Of a stretch of DNA of 64,000 nucleotides, positions 52,880-61,122 are shown one piece after another. Positions within the stretch are counted from its first letter, which is position 1. Each line of letters starts with the position of its first letter. This DNA comes from Megasphaera lornae (GTDB lineage Bacteria; Bacillota; Negativicutes; Veillonellales; Megasphaeraceae), in contig NZ_AFIJ01000038.1 in NCBI RefSeq assembly GCF_000214495.1, forward strand, positions 32,056-96,055, in the 5' to 3' direction. The notes beneath the pieces are model-generated. The model had not been told where the DNA came from and searched no databases. It saw nothing but the letters and a program-made list of their open reading frames with translations. Made by a program: the position numbers and the translations under genes.

Positions 52880-54047
52880 AAAATACACATTATTAGCCGG
52901 CTGTATACCGCAAGTTGTCCATCCTCGTCGACCGTTTGCGCCGCTTATCTTACAATTTATTCAAGATTTCCGTCAGGCCCTGCTCACTGCCGCTACCGTG
53001 TCTGCAGAGTGGAAAGCGTTGGCCTTCCTGTTAAGACCCTCCCATTTGAAAAAAATAGAAGAAGACGTTTCTCGGCCGACATCTCGTCTGGGACGCGGCT
53101 TAATTTTTCAAATTCCCCCGGCGAATATGCCCACCGTCTTTATGTACGGATTCCTCTTTTCTTTATTGAGCGGGAACGGCAATATAATACGCATTTCTGC
53201 ACGCATTGCCGAAGAAGCGAAACCGATTCTGGCCTTACTTGCCGCCCTGTGGCAACAACCGGATTATACGCCGTTACAGCAAGAAAACGCCTTCGTTCTC
53301 TATGAAAAAGACGATGCTGTAACCGCTTATTTTTCCTCTCTTTGTAACGGTCGCATCCTCTGGGGCAATGATCGTACCATTCGCCATTTACGGCAAATTC
53401 CCTTACCGCCGCAGACGTTGGAACTTATTTTTCCCGACCGGTATTCCTTGGCCTTAATCCGCGCTTCCTGCGTAATCGAAGCGACAGAAGCGGAATTAAA
53501 AACCGCCGCCTATCAATTTTATAACGATACGTACGAAGCCGATCAAAACGGCTGCTCCTCTCCCCGTACCGTTATTTGGCTGGGAGATCCGCACACGGCG
53601 CAACAGGCCGCCTGTCGTTGGTGGGCGCAAGTAGCACACATAAGTGAAAAGTATCCCTTAACCGCCGCTAAAACCATGCTGAAATACACGCAAATGTGGG
53701 AAGCCGCCTTGTCCCTGCCGATACGGGGAAGTCTACATAAGTATACCAATCGATTGTACGTTTATTCTCTGCCGACACTGCCGAGAGATATAAGTATCTT
53801 AAACGGAACCTGCGGTTATTTTTATGAAACCGCACTGCCCCGCACTGCCGATATATGGCCTTATATTTCTCCCAAAATACAAACCCTTACCGTGTTAGGT
53901 CTGTCGCCGAAAACGATACGCAACGAACTGATACAACAACGAGTATCCGGCATCGATCGCATTGTGCCGTTCGGACAAGCCCTGATCATGGATACAGTTT
54001 GGGACGGAATCAATATCATCGACACCTTATCCCGTTATTTACGTTAG
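52866..54047 (+). CDS. LuxC-like acyl-CoA/acyl-protein reductase
   Basis: 393-residue NADPH-dependent reductase that turns an activated acyl group into an aldehyde. The catalytic Cys is in 'YEADQNGCSSPRTVIWLG' near residue 229, corresponding to the D-Q-x-x-C-S-S-P of LuxC. 'LIFQIPPANMPTVFMYGFLFSLLSGNGNIIRIS' near 80 (cited in part) and 'ILWGNDRTIRHLRQ' near 165 form the nucleotide domain. ATG 52866 follows GGGGG seven bases upstream and overlaps the end of the luxE-like gene. The LuxE/LuxC pairing is that of the fatty-acid reductase complex, but no luciferase genes are present. Confidence 0.9.
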   Translation: MSRIEKYTLLAGCIPQVVHPRRPFAPLILQFIQDFRQALLTAATVSAEWKALAFLLRPSHLKKIEEDVSRPTSRLGRGLIFQIPPANMPTVFMYGFLFSLLSGNGNIIRISARIAEEAKPILALLAALWQQPDYTPLQQENAFVLYEKDDAVTAYFSSLCNGRILWGNDRTIRHLRQIPLPPQTLELIFPDRYSLALIRASCVIEATEAELKTAAYQFYNDTYEADQNGCSSPRTVIWLGDPHTAQQAACRWWAQVAHISEKYPLTAAKTMLKYTQMWEAALSLPIRGSLHKYTNRLYVYSLPTLPRDISILNGTCGYFYETALPRTADIWPYISPKIQTLTVLGLSPKTIRNELIQQRVSGIDRIVPFGQALIMDTVWDGINIIDTLSRYLR

Positions 54048-54059
54048 GAGGTCTTAATT

Positions 54060-55469
54060 ATGTATTTTTTCGATATGTATGCACCCTTATCTTCCCGCCC
54101 GCTCTGTACGGATGATACCGGCAGACTCGTCACCTATGGCGACTGGTATGCGCACGCTTCCACCGTCGCAACCTACATTCGTCCGCGCGCCTTGGCGGCA
54201 ATTATCTGCCGCAATACGGCAGGCTCGCTCTTATCCTATTTATCTTGCTTACAAAACCGCATTGTACCCTTAATGCTGGATCCCGCCGTGGCGCCGGAAT
54301 TACAGGAAAAATTACTCCGACGCTATGAACCGGAATATATTTTTCAACCCCGTAACACCACCGCCGCACATGCCCTCTATACGTTGGCCGATTACGGGCT
54401 GTATCACACCAAGGCAACGCCCTGTCCGCTTCATCCGGACTTGGCATTGCTGCTGACCACCTCCGGCAGTACGGGAAGCCCCAAATTGGTAAGACAAAGT
54501 TATCGTAATCTTCAAGCCAATGCCGCTTCTATTGCCGCTTATTTGAATTTACAACCCGATCAATACCCCATCTCCTCTTTACCCATGCATTATACATTCG
54601 GGTTATCGGTTATTCACAGTCACCTGTACTGCGGGGCAGCCATCCGCCTGACAGAAAACACCGTATTCGACAACGGATTTTGGGACATTTGCCGGGATGA
54701 AAAAATCACATCTCTTGCCGGGGTTCCCTTTACGTACGCCTGTCTGGATAAGCTGGGCTTCCAAAACATGGACTTACCGCACTTGACCTTATTGCTTCAA
54801 GCCGGAGGACGCTTAGGAGAACCTTTACATAAAAAATTCGGTACGTATGCACAAGAGAAAAACAAACGATTTATTGTCATGTACGGTCAAACAGAAGCCA
54901 CTGCCCGCATGTCCTATTTACCGGCTGCCGCCTGCCTGAAAAAAATCGGCAGCATCGGCATTGCCATTCCCGGCGGCTTCTTCCGGATTATGGAAAATGA
55001 AACAGAAGAAATAACCGTTCCCGAGCAACCCGGCGAACTGTATTATGAAGGAGACAATGTGACCCTCGGCTATGCAGAAACGCGGGCAGACCTGCAAAAA
55101 GGAGATGAACGTCACGGACGCCTCTTTACGGGCGATATTGCCTATAAAGACGAAGACGGCTACTTCTATATAGTAGGACGAAAAAAACGCTTTATTAAAC
55201 TGACCGGAAAACGCTTTAACCTGGATGAAGCCGAACAATTACTAAAAAATTCCCTTACAACGGGGGAAGTCGCCTGTACGGGAAAAGATGAACAATTACA
55301 AATCTATACCACCGCTTCTCAAGAACTGCCGGCGTTGGAAGCGATCTTACAGCACACCTTGCAATTACTGCCGCGTCAATATGTCCTGCAAGTCGTTAAC
55401 ACGATACCCAAAAATTCTTCCGGCAAAATTCAATATACCCGCCTGACACAGCCTGAAGCCGCACTATAA
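54060..55469 (+). CDS. AMP-forming carboxylate ligase (ANL superfamily)
   Basis: 469-residue adenylating enzyme. The ATP loop 'LLTTSGSTGSPKLVRQSY' is near residues 131-148, then 'MYGQTEATARMSYLP' near 281, 'GRLFTGDIAYKDEDGYFYIVGRKKRFIK' near 357 (cited in part) and the C-terminal catalytic Lys in 'NSSGKIQYTRL' near 456. It probably adenylates a carboxylic acid and loads it onto the operon's ACP or CoA. It is shorter than most acyl-CoA synthetases (about 520+), as are many ACP-loading ligases. AGGAGG precedes ATG 54060, 13 bases after the luxC-like gene. Last gene of the rightward operon. Confidence 0.92.
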   Translation: MYFFDMYAPLSSRPLCTDDTGRLVTYGDWYAHASTVATYIRPRALAAIICRNTAGSLLSYLSCLQNRIVPLMLDPAVAPELQEKLLRRYEPEYIFQPRNTTAAHALYTLADYGLYHTKATPCPLHPDLALLLTTSGSTGSPKLVRQSYRNLQANAASIAAYLNLQPDQYPISSLPMHYTFGLSVIHSHLYCGAAIRLTENTVFDNGFWDICRDEKITSLAGVPFTYACLDKLGFQNMDLPHLTLLLQAGGRLGEPLHKKFGTYAQEKNKRFIVMYGQTEATARMSYLPAAACLKKIGSIGIAIPGGFFRIMENETEEITVPEQPGELYYEGDNVTLGYAETRADLQKGDERHGRLFTGDIAYKDEDGYFYIVGRKKRFIKLTGKRFNLDEAEQLLKNSLTTGEVACTGKDEQLQIYTTASQELPALEAILQHTLQLLPRQYVLQVVNTIPKNSSGKIQYTRLTQPEAAL

Positions 55470-55517
55470 AATATCGGTATGGAAATACGCTGTATCAGAA
55501 ATAGTATCGTAAAATAA

Positions 55518-55556
55518 TTATGCTATAATAATTATATATATTTCGTTATAGCATAA
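55518..55556 (+). promoter_or_regulatory. Inverted repeat and -10 element in front of the sigma-54 activator gene
   Basis: Perfect 11-bp inverted repeat TTATGCTATAA (55518-55528) / TTATAGCATAA (55546-55556) with 17-base spacing. The left arm contains a TATAAT -10 (55524-55529); the right arm abuts the ribosome site AAGGAG. It could be an operator for autoregulation or an mRNA hairpin. Confidence 0.55.
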
Positions 55557-55567
55557 GGAGAAAAGGT

Positions 55568-57027
55568 ATGGCTAGAAGAGATTTATTCTCATCTTTAGGC
55601 GAAGCAAATGTACATTTGAATGCCATTATTGAGCATTCCTTCGACGGTATATTTATTACGGACGGCAAGGCCAATGTCCTCCGCATCAACAGTGCTTACG
55701 AATCCATTACGGGGTTAAAAAAGAAGATGTCTTAGGGAAAAATATGACGGATTTAGTAAAACGGAAAGTAATTTCCGATTCCGGCTCCCTTATTGTTATC
55801 CGAAAAAAAACACCCGTTACCCTGCATCAACAGTTTCGCACCGGAAAAGAAGCCTTGGTCACCAGCTCGCCTATTTTTGATTCGACAGGCAAACTCATCA
55901 TGGTCGTCACCAATGTTCGTGATTTAACAGAAATTTTCAGTTTAAAAGACGCCGTACAACGAAAAACCGCCGCCTTGGAAAGGCTGCGCTTGGAATTGGC
56001 GCATTTACAAGAAACCGTTATTAAAGACGAATTGGTCATGAAAGATGAAGCCGCTTTAAGCGCGCTCCTACTGGCCAATCGCGTCTCGCCGATGGATACT
56101 ACCGTGTTACTGCTGGGGGAAACCGGCGTGGGAAAAGAAGTATTGGCCCATTATATTTATCAAAACAGTCGCCGTTCTCACGGAAGTTTTATAAAAGTAA
56201 ATTGCGGTGCTATACCGGAAAGCCTGATAGAAAGTGAATTATTCGGCTACGAAAGCGGCGCTTTCACCGGCGCCAATCGTAACGGAAAAATCGGGCTCTT
56301 CGAATTAGCCAACAAAGGAACCTTATTTCTCGATGAAATAGGAGAACTTCCCAAAGCGATGCAGGTCAAACTGTTACGTGCCTTGCAAGAGCAAGAAATC
56401 ATGCGGGTTGGCGGTACCAAACCCATACAAATCAACACGCGAATTATCGCCGCTACGAATCGCAACTTAAAAGATATGGTGAAACAAGGAAAATTTCGCG
56501 AAGACTTATATTATCGTCTTACCGTCTTTCCTATTTCGTTGCCGCCATTGCGACAACGCCCAAAAGATATTATCCCCTTAGCCGAATCCTTTTTAACAAA
56601 ATTAAACCAAAAATATTCTTTTCAAAAACATTTTTCTCCCTATTCTTGTCGGGTGCTGCAAGAATATGCTTGGCCGGGAAACATTCGCGAGCTGAAAAAC
56701 ATTGTAGAACGCGCCATTATTATCAGTTCCGAAGATGAAATAAGACCGGAAGACTTGCATATTATACAAGCACCCAAAGCGCCGCTTCCTCTCCGGGAAG
56801 AGTCACCTGCGCCTACCCTTCATCCCCATGTTTCCTCCTCTTCAACCGCGCTTTCCGAATTACCCGCCAATCTGACCCGTCTCTTAGCCGCACAAGAATA
56901 TGCGTATTTACAAAAAGCCTACGAACAAACCCATACCGTTCGTGAAGCGGCAAAACTTTTGCACATGACGCCTTCCAAATTTGTCAGACGAAGAAAACGC
57001 TGTCAAGAATTATTACAGCTTCCATAA
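55568..57027 (+). pseudogene. PAS-containing sigma-54-dependent activator (enhancer-binding protein), frameshifted at A6
   Basis: Predicted 486-residue NtrC-class activator after one base is added to A6 at 55717-55722. The first frame encodes a PAS domain ('[33 protein letters not shown]', cited in part) and stops after 54 codons; with seven As it continues '[18 protein letters not shown]'. The AAA+ part has Walker A 'GETGVGKE', the sigma-54 contact loop ESGAFTGA, Walker B '[10 protein letters not shown]' and the arginine-finger region '[18 protein letters not shown]'. The C-terminal helix-turn-helix is '[20 protein letters not shown]'. It is the obvious regulator of the two sigma-54 promoters upstream. 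If translated from 55744 it would lose most of the PAS domain. Confidence 0.9.
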
Positions 57028-57030
57028 TTA

Positions 57031-57059
57031 TTGACATATGTCCGATATATTTTTATAAT
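57031..57059 (+). promoter_or_regulatory. Consensus promoter with palindrome before the DUF134 gene
   Basis: TTGACA (57031-57036), 17-base spacer, TATAAT (57054-57059). The palindrome GACATATGTC (57033-57042) overlaps the -35 box. Confidence 0.8.
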
Positions 57060-57091
57060 GAAGTGGAAAATAATAAAAAGGAGGCATTTTC

Positions 57092-57457
57092 ATGGCGCGC
57101 CCGCAACGATGCCGAAGGATCTGTGCGATTCCGGAAGCGGAAGAATTTATTCCTCGCAACAGCCTTCCCGGGACTACCTGTATTACCTTAAGCTTGGATG
57201 AATATGAAGTCATTCGTCTCATTGATTTTGAAGGTCTCACGCAAGAGCAATGTGCCCGACAGATTCATGTGGCTCGTACAACCGTAACGACCATCTATGA
57301 GAAAGCACGCTATAAGTTAGCCCGAACCTTGGTAAAAAATCAAAAATTACGCATTGCCGGCGGCGCCGTAGAAATTTGTCCTCACACCGCAACCTGTACC
57401 GTTCCCTATTGCCACGATGCAGGTAACCATACTAAAGGAGATGTATCATATGAGTGA
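57092..57457 (+). CDS. DUF134 family DNA-binding protein
   Basis: 121-residue protein with the DUF134 signature: 'MARPQRCRRICAIPEAEEF' at the start, 'ITLSLDEYEVIRLIDFEGLTQEQCA' near 33 (cited in part) and a sigma-factor-like helix-turn-helix 'CARQIHVARTTVTTIYEKAR' near 58. The C-terminus has a Cys/His set 'CPHTATCTVPYCHDAGNH', perhaps binding a cluster or metal. DUF134 genes are often next to Mrp-type or NifX-type Fe-S genes in anaerobes, as here. It likely regulates Fe-S or redox genes. AAGGAGG precedes ATG 57092; its end overlaps the next gene by 8 bases. Confidence 0.9.
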   Translation: MARPQRCRRICAIPEAEEFIPRNSLPGTTCITLSLDEYEVIRLIDFEGLTQEQCARQIHVARTTVTTIYEKARYKLARTLVKNQKLRIAGGAVEICPHTATCTVPYCHDAGNHTKGDVSYE

Positions 57458-58286
57458 AAATTGTAGTAAAGAAGCCTGTTCAGGCTGTCCTTCCGCCGGC
57501 GGATGCGGCAGTGCCCGGCAACAACCGTTTGCCGCCCTGCATGCCGGCTCTCATGTAAAACACGTCATTGCCATCGTAAGCGGCAAAGGAGGGGTCGGCA
57601 AATCGCTGGTTACGTCTCTTATGGCCGTACAAATGCAACGACGCGGATTAAAAACGGCCATTCTCGATGCCGATATTACAGGCCCTTCTATTCCTAAAGC
57701 CTTCGGTATCACCGACCACGCCAAAGGGGATGAAAACGGAATTTATCCGGTAACCGGTACGGCCGGCACCAAGATCATGTCCATGAATCTTTTACTGGAA
57801 GATGCGGCGGCTCCCGTCGTTTGGCGCGGGCCGGTCATTTCGGGCGCAGTAAAACAATTTTGGACGGATGTCATCTGGGGCGATATTGATTATATGTTTA
57901 TCGATATGCCTCCCGGCACCGGCGATGTACCGCTGACGGTCTTTCAATCCCTGCCGATAAACGGGATTTTAGTCGTCACTTCGCCGCAAGAATTAGTATC
58001 CATGATAGTAGAAAAAGCGCTGAATATGTCAACAATGATGAAAGTTCCCGTGTTGGGATTAATTGAAAACATGAGTTATTTCGAATGTCCCGATTGTCAC
58101 ACCCGCCATGAAATCTTCGGTACCGGTCATGTACAAGACGCCGCCGATAAATACGGCATTGCCCATACGGCAAAATTGCCTATAGATCCGCAATTAGCCG
58201 CCTACTGTGACCAAGGTAAAATCGAAGACTACCCTACCTCCTATTTACAAGAAACGGCGGAATATGTATTAAAAACCGTAAAATAA
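57450..58286 (+). CDS. Mrp/NBP35-type P-loop ATPase, Fe-S cluster carrier
   Basis: 278-residue cytosolic ATPase that carries and delivers [4Fe-4S] clusters. An N-terminal Cys-rich tail 'CSKEACSGCPSAGGCGS' (4-20) recalls the NBP35 form. The deviant Walker A is 'VSGKGGVGKS' near residue 39, 'DADITGPSIPKAFG' near 68, 'IDMPPGTGDVPLT' near 150 and the cluster-bridging CPDC in 'YFECPDCHTRHEIFG' near 210. ATG 57450 has AAGGAGAT upstream within the end of the DUF134 gene, so the two are translationally coupled. A terminator follows. Confidence 0.93.
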   Translation: MSENCSKEACSGCPSAGGCGSARQQPFAALHAGSHVKHVIAIVSGKGGVGKSLVTSLMAVQMQRRGLKTAILDADITGPSIPKAFGITDHAKGDENGIYPVTGTAGTKIMSMNLLLEDAAAPVVWRGPVISGAVKQFWTDVIWGDIDYMFIDMPPGTGDVPLTVFQSLPINGILVVTSPQELVSMIVEKALNMSTMMKVPVLGLIENMSYFECPDCHTRHEIFGTGHVQDAADKYGIAHTAKLPIDPQLAAYCDQGKIEDYPTSYLQETAEYVLKTVK

Positions 58287-58294
58287 CGGTATAT

Positions 58295-58331
58295 AAAAAA
58301 AGAGTAAGGACACCGTCCTTACTCTTTTTTT
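58295..58331. terminator. Bidirectional terminator after the Mrp-type ATPase
   Basis: 17-bp stem AAAAAAAGAGTAAGGAC / GTCCTTACTCTTTTTT with a 3-base loop, between convergent genes. Confidence 0.92.
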
Positions 58332-58361
58332 ATTGCCTTGCCGACGAAAAACACGAACAGT

Positions 58362-58973
58362 CTACCGTAAAATCCGTGTACCGTCCGTCGCATCATATAC
58401 CAATTCCCCGCCTACAACCGTCTGTTGTACCTGCAATTCCCCATTATCCAGGATAACAAAATCAGCCGCATACGTCACGGCCAATCGTCCTTGCCGCGCT
58501 TGCCCGAGCCGCTGTGCCGGAACTTCCGACAATTGTTGCATCAGTTCGGTAAATTCATATTGTTTTTCCTGTAAACACGTTCTCACATGCGAGGCAAAAT
58601 TCACTGCCGTATCGGGCTCCTGTATCATCGGTAACACGCCCGCCTCTTCCGTATACGAACAGGGAAGCACGCGTATGCCGCCGGCGACAGTTGCCGCTTG
58701 TAAGTTCTCCACAGCAGCCGGCACCATCGCGGTAATTCCCTGCGAAGCCAACAGCCTTCCCCGCTGCGTTTCTTCTCCGTCTAAAAAAGGGACCTTCATA
58801 TGAATCCACCCGGGAACAATAAAACCGCCGGCAGCGTCAATAATTTCTACACACATGCCCACTCTCGTCTGCGATCGCGGAACAATCTTCCAAATCGTTT
58901 CTTCATACATCATCACTTGTCCGGAAAGGAGTTTTCCTTGACTTAAAATAATCCCGTTCATTACCGCTTTCAT
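58362..58973 (-). CDS. Shrunken NagA-like amidohydrolase (barrel core missing)
   Basis: 203-residue protein that aligns by eye to both ends of N-acetylglucosamine-6-phosphate deacetylase (about 380 residues) but not its middle. Residues 1-90 match the N-terminal beta-sandwich and first barrel strand ('GGFIVPGWIHMKVPFLDGEE', 'LLASQGITAMVPA'). The last about 50 match the C-terminal sandwich ('RLAVTYAADFVILDNGELQVQQTVVGGELVYD', cited in part). The metal HxH of amidohydrolases is reduced to 'WIHMKV', and the later His, His and Asp ligands are absent. The frame is open and in typical codon use, so it may be a stable non-enzymatic relic. It starts next to the DnaA-box region. Confidence 0.65.
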   Translation of the reverse strand: MKAVMNGIILSQGKLLSGQVMMYEETIWKIVPRSQTRVGMCVEIIDAAGGFIVPGWIHMKVPFLDGEETQRGRLLASQGITAMVPAAVENLQAATVAGGIRVLPCSYTEEAGVLPMIQEPDTAVNFASHVRTCLQEKQYEFTELMQQLSEVPAQRLGQARQGRLAVTYAADFVILDNGELQVQQTVVGGELVYDATDGTRILR

Positions 58974-59325
58974 TTTAGTCCTCTTTTCTGTGGATAAATT
59001 CGGCTTATGTACCGTAAAACTTGAAAATATAACAATTTTTTCTCTGTTATCTCTTCTTGTCCGGGCCTCCTATTTTCATTTGTACACAATAGACGCTGTT
59101 TTATCCACAATATGTGTATAATTTATTTCACTTATTTAATCCCATAAATACGCCGTTTATCAGTTTTTTTTCCGGTAACTGCGTCTGCGTTATGCACAAT
59201 GAATACTATTTTTTCTCTTTTATACGAAAAAATTTTTCGCATATATTCGCCGATTCCGACCTCTATCCACATAGTACTCCCAAAATGTGTGTAAAATGTG
59301 GATAAACTATATACGTACAATACGC
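58974..59325. other. DnaA-box cluster in an AT-rich intergenic region
   Basis: No gene. Exact TTATCCACA boxes (either strand) occur at 58989-58997, 59101-59109 and 59297-59305. One-mismatch boxes occur at 59113-59121 (TGTGTATAA), 59190-59198 (TTATGCACA) and 59263-59271 (CTATCCACA); two-mismatch boxes lie at 59080-59088 and 59286-59294. The region also has the near-palindrome CGAAAAAATTTTTCG near 59226-59240 and long T/A runs. This is the make-up of a replication origin or a DnaA-titration/regulatory cluster. No dnaA or dnaN is adjacent. Confidence 0.65.
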
Positions 59326-59622
59326 TTATTCGTTCAAGTCTACCGGTCGACTCCAATCAATATAAATACCTGCGCGTGTCCAAATATAGCACAACGCTAA
59401 TTTTAAATTCTCCCAACTGGATGCCGGTACGGCCCGTACCGTTTCATACGTAACTAAATCCACCAAACGATGCATTTCCTGCTCTTGAGTCAAATACGCC
59501 ATAGCCTTGCGATTGACCGCCTCATCCGGAAAATGTGCGCTCACCTGTTTAGTTTCTGTATTATATTCAATATAGCCGTTATCATTCACACCTGTATGTG
59601 CCGCTACTCTATAAATAGACAT
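59326..59622 (-). CDS. Small protein of unknown function
   Basis: 98-residue protein I do not recognise. It has a beta-rich start 'MSIYRVAAHTGVNDNGYIEYN' and a helical C-terminal part 'SSWENLKLALCYIWTRAGIYIDW' (cited in part). There is no signal peptide, no clear metal site and one Cys. AAGGAG precedes ATG 59622, which supports translation. It lies 18 bases downstream of dinB in the same direction, so it is probably co-transcribed with the polymerase gene, and its stop is at the edge of the DnaA-box cluster. Confidence 0.7.
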   Translation of the reverse strand: MSIYRVAAHTGVNDNGYIEYNTETKQVSAHFPDEAVNRKAMAYLTQEQEMHRLVDLVTYETVRAVPASSWENLKLALCYIWTRAGIYIDWSRPVDLNE

Positions 59623-59640
59623 CTTCTTCTCCTTATCCGC

Positions 59641-60807
59641 TCACGATTGTGACGAATCCCAAAACAGCCCCTTCATTAAGGCTTGTTTTCCGAATCGCCG
59701 TTGTACCGCATCAATAGTTTTCGCCAACTTTTCCTGCGACGCCGTGTCTTCATCAAATAAACTCGGCTGTTCATACCGCCGCCGCAAATGCCGCACCGTC
59801 AGCCCTAATAAACGAATCGGCTCTTGCCGCGCCGTTTTTTCATACAACCTTCTACTAATCCTATATACATCCGCTTCTCTATATATTCCCTGCATAGGCG
59901 CCGTAAAGGAACGCGTAATCATCCGAAAAGAAGCAAAACGAATTTTCAGGGTAATCGTTCGTCCTTCCACCCCTTGTTGCCGTAAACGATAAGCCGTTTC
60001 ATAAGCTAATTTACGTAAATTTTCGTCAATCGCCCGCTCTGTCGCCAAATCTTCTTCATACGTATGTTCCTGTCCTATAGATTGCATCGCTCGCGCCGCA
60101 ACCACCGGACGTGCGTCCTTGCCGTTCGCCAACAGCTGTAAATAGTGCGCCTGTTTCCCGACAACTTGTTGCAAGTCCTCAACAGAAGCTTGCGCCACTT
60201 GTCCAATAAAAAAAAAGCCGGCCCGTGCCAAGGATTGCGCCGTAACGTTACCGACACCCCACAGTCTCCGTATCGGCAAAGGAGCTAAAAATGCCGCTTC
60301 CTTTCCTTCCGGAACCACTACCAAGCCATTCGGTTTTTCCAAATCTGAAGCCACTTTGGCTAAAAACTTATTGGCACCTATGCCGGCGGAGGCCTCCAAC
60401 CCCGTCTGCCGTAAAATTCTCTCTTTAATCGACCGGGCCAACGTATACACTTGCGGGTATTGTCGTTCCATACCGGAAATATCCAAAAACGCCTCATCCA
60501 GCGCCAACGGTTCTACTACCGGGGAATATTCATAAAATATAGTCCGAATTTCTTGCGAAATCCGACGATAATACGCCAACCGCGGAGATAAAAATACGCC
60601 TTGGGGACAACGAAAGTGCGCCTCCCGCATACTCATCGCCGCATGAACCCCGAAACGCCGGGCCTCATAAGACGCGGTTGCCACCACTCCCCGTCCGGAT
60701 AAACCGCCGATAATAACCGGTTTTCCCCGAAATTCTTTGCGATCCCGCTGTTCTATAGAGGCATAAAAAGCATCCATATCCACGTGCATAATAAGACGCC
60801 GCTGCAT
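59641..60807 (-). CDS. dinB: DNA polymerase IV (Y-family translesion polymerase)
   Basis: 388-residue Y-family polymerase. Catalytic carboxylates are in 'MHVDMDAFYASIEQ' (Asp9, Asp11 region) and 'PLALDEAFLDISG' near residue 101. 'RGVVATASYEARRFGVHAAMSM' near 40 (cited in part) is the fingers, 'SAGIGANKFLAKVASDLEKPNG' near 140 (cited in part) the palm, and 'LWGVGNVTAQSLARAGF' near 178 the thumb HhH. The little-finger domain follows. The C-terminal 'RYEQPSLFDE' resembles a beta-clamp-binding peptide (QxxLF). GGAGG precedes ATG 60807. No convincing LexA box was found upstream. Confidence 0.94.
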   Translation of the reverse strand: MQRRLIMHVDMDAFYASIEQRDRKEFRGKPVIIGGLSGRGVVATASYEARRFGVHAAMSMREAHFRCPQGVFLSPRLAYYRRISQEIRTIFYEYSPVVEPLALDEAFLDISGMERQYPQVYTLARSIKERILRQTGLEASAGIGANKFLAKVASDLEKPNGLVVVPEGKEAAFLAPLPIRRLWGVGNVTAQSLARAGFFFIGQVAQASVEDLQQVVGKQAHYLQLLANGKDARPVVAARAMQSIGQEHTYEEDLATERAIDENLRKLAYETAYRLRQQGVEGRTITLKIRFASFRMITRSFTAPMQGIYREADVYRISRRLYEKTARQEPIRLLGLTVRHLRRRYEQPSLFDEDTASQEKLAKTIDAVQRRFGKQALMKGLFWDSSQS

Positions 60808-61122
60808 ATGCTTTTCCTCCCCTCAAGAACATGTACTTATTATACACCGATTTATACGGACAATATAGCCTTACTTCGCTGCCATTATACCAAATAAGCA
60901 AGCATGCGGTTGTTAATACCGTTATATAAATATAGCGCTACGAACCGCCCATATCGTACACGTAACGACAATTATTTGTCACTATTCTCTACATACGCGT
61001 CCGCAACGCCCTGCCGGCGCCCCCTACATCCGCTGTCTCTTTATAAGGAATAAGAACTTTTCATTTTAAAACATAAAAAAATATGGTACTATTAAATTAT
61101 CTAAAAAGAGGTGAACCTTATT
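60808..61122. other. Divergent intergenic region, dinB / LysR gene
   Basis: About 315 bp. On the minus strand two TATAAT elements lie near 60839-60844 and 60885-60890 and could serve dinB, without a good -35. 'GAACATGTAC' near 60828-60837 only weakly resembles a LexA operator. On the plus strand no clear promoter for the LysR gene beyond AT-rich sequence. No gene seen. Confidence 0.4.

Noticed and set aside
49541-55469. Luminescence (lux) operon
   Set aside because: LuxC- and LuxE-like genes are present but there is no luxA/luxB luciferase and no LuxD, so luminescence is not supported.
60828-60841. Possible LexA/SOS box upstream of dinB (GAACATGTAC)
   Set aside because: Only the left half-site of GAAC-N4-GTTC is present; the right half does not match.
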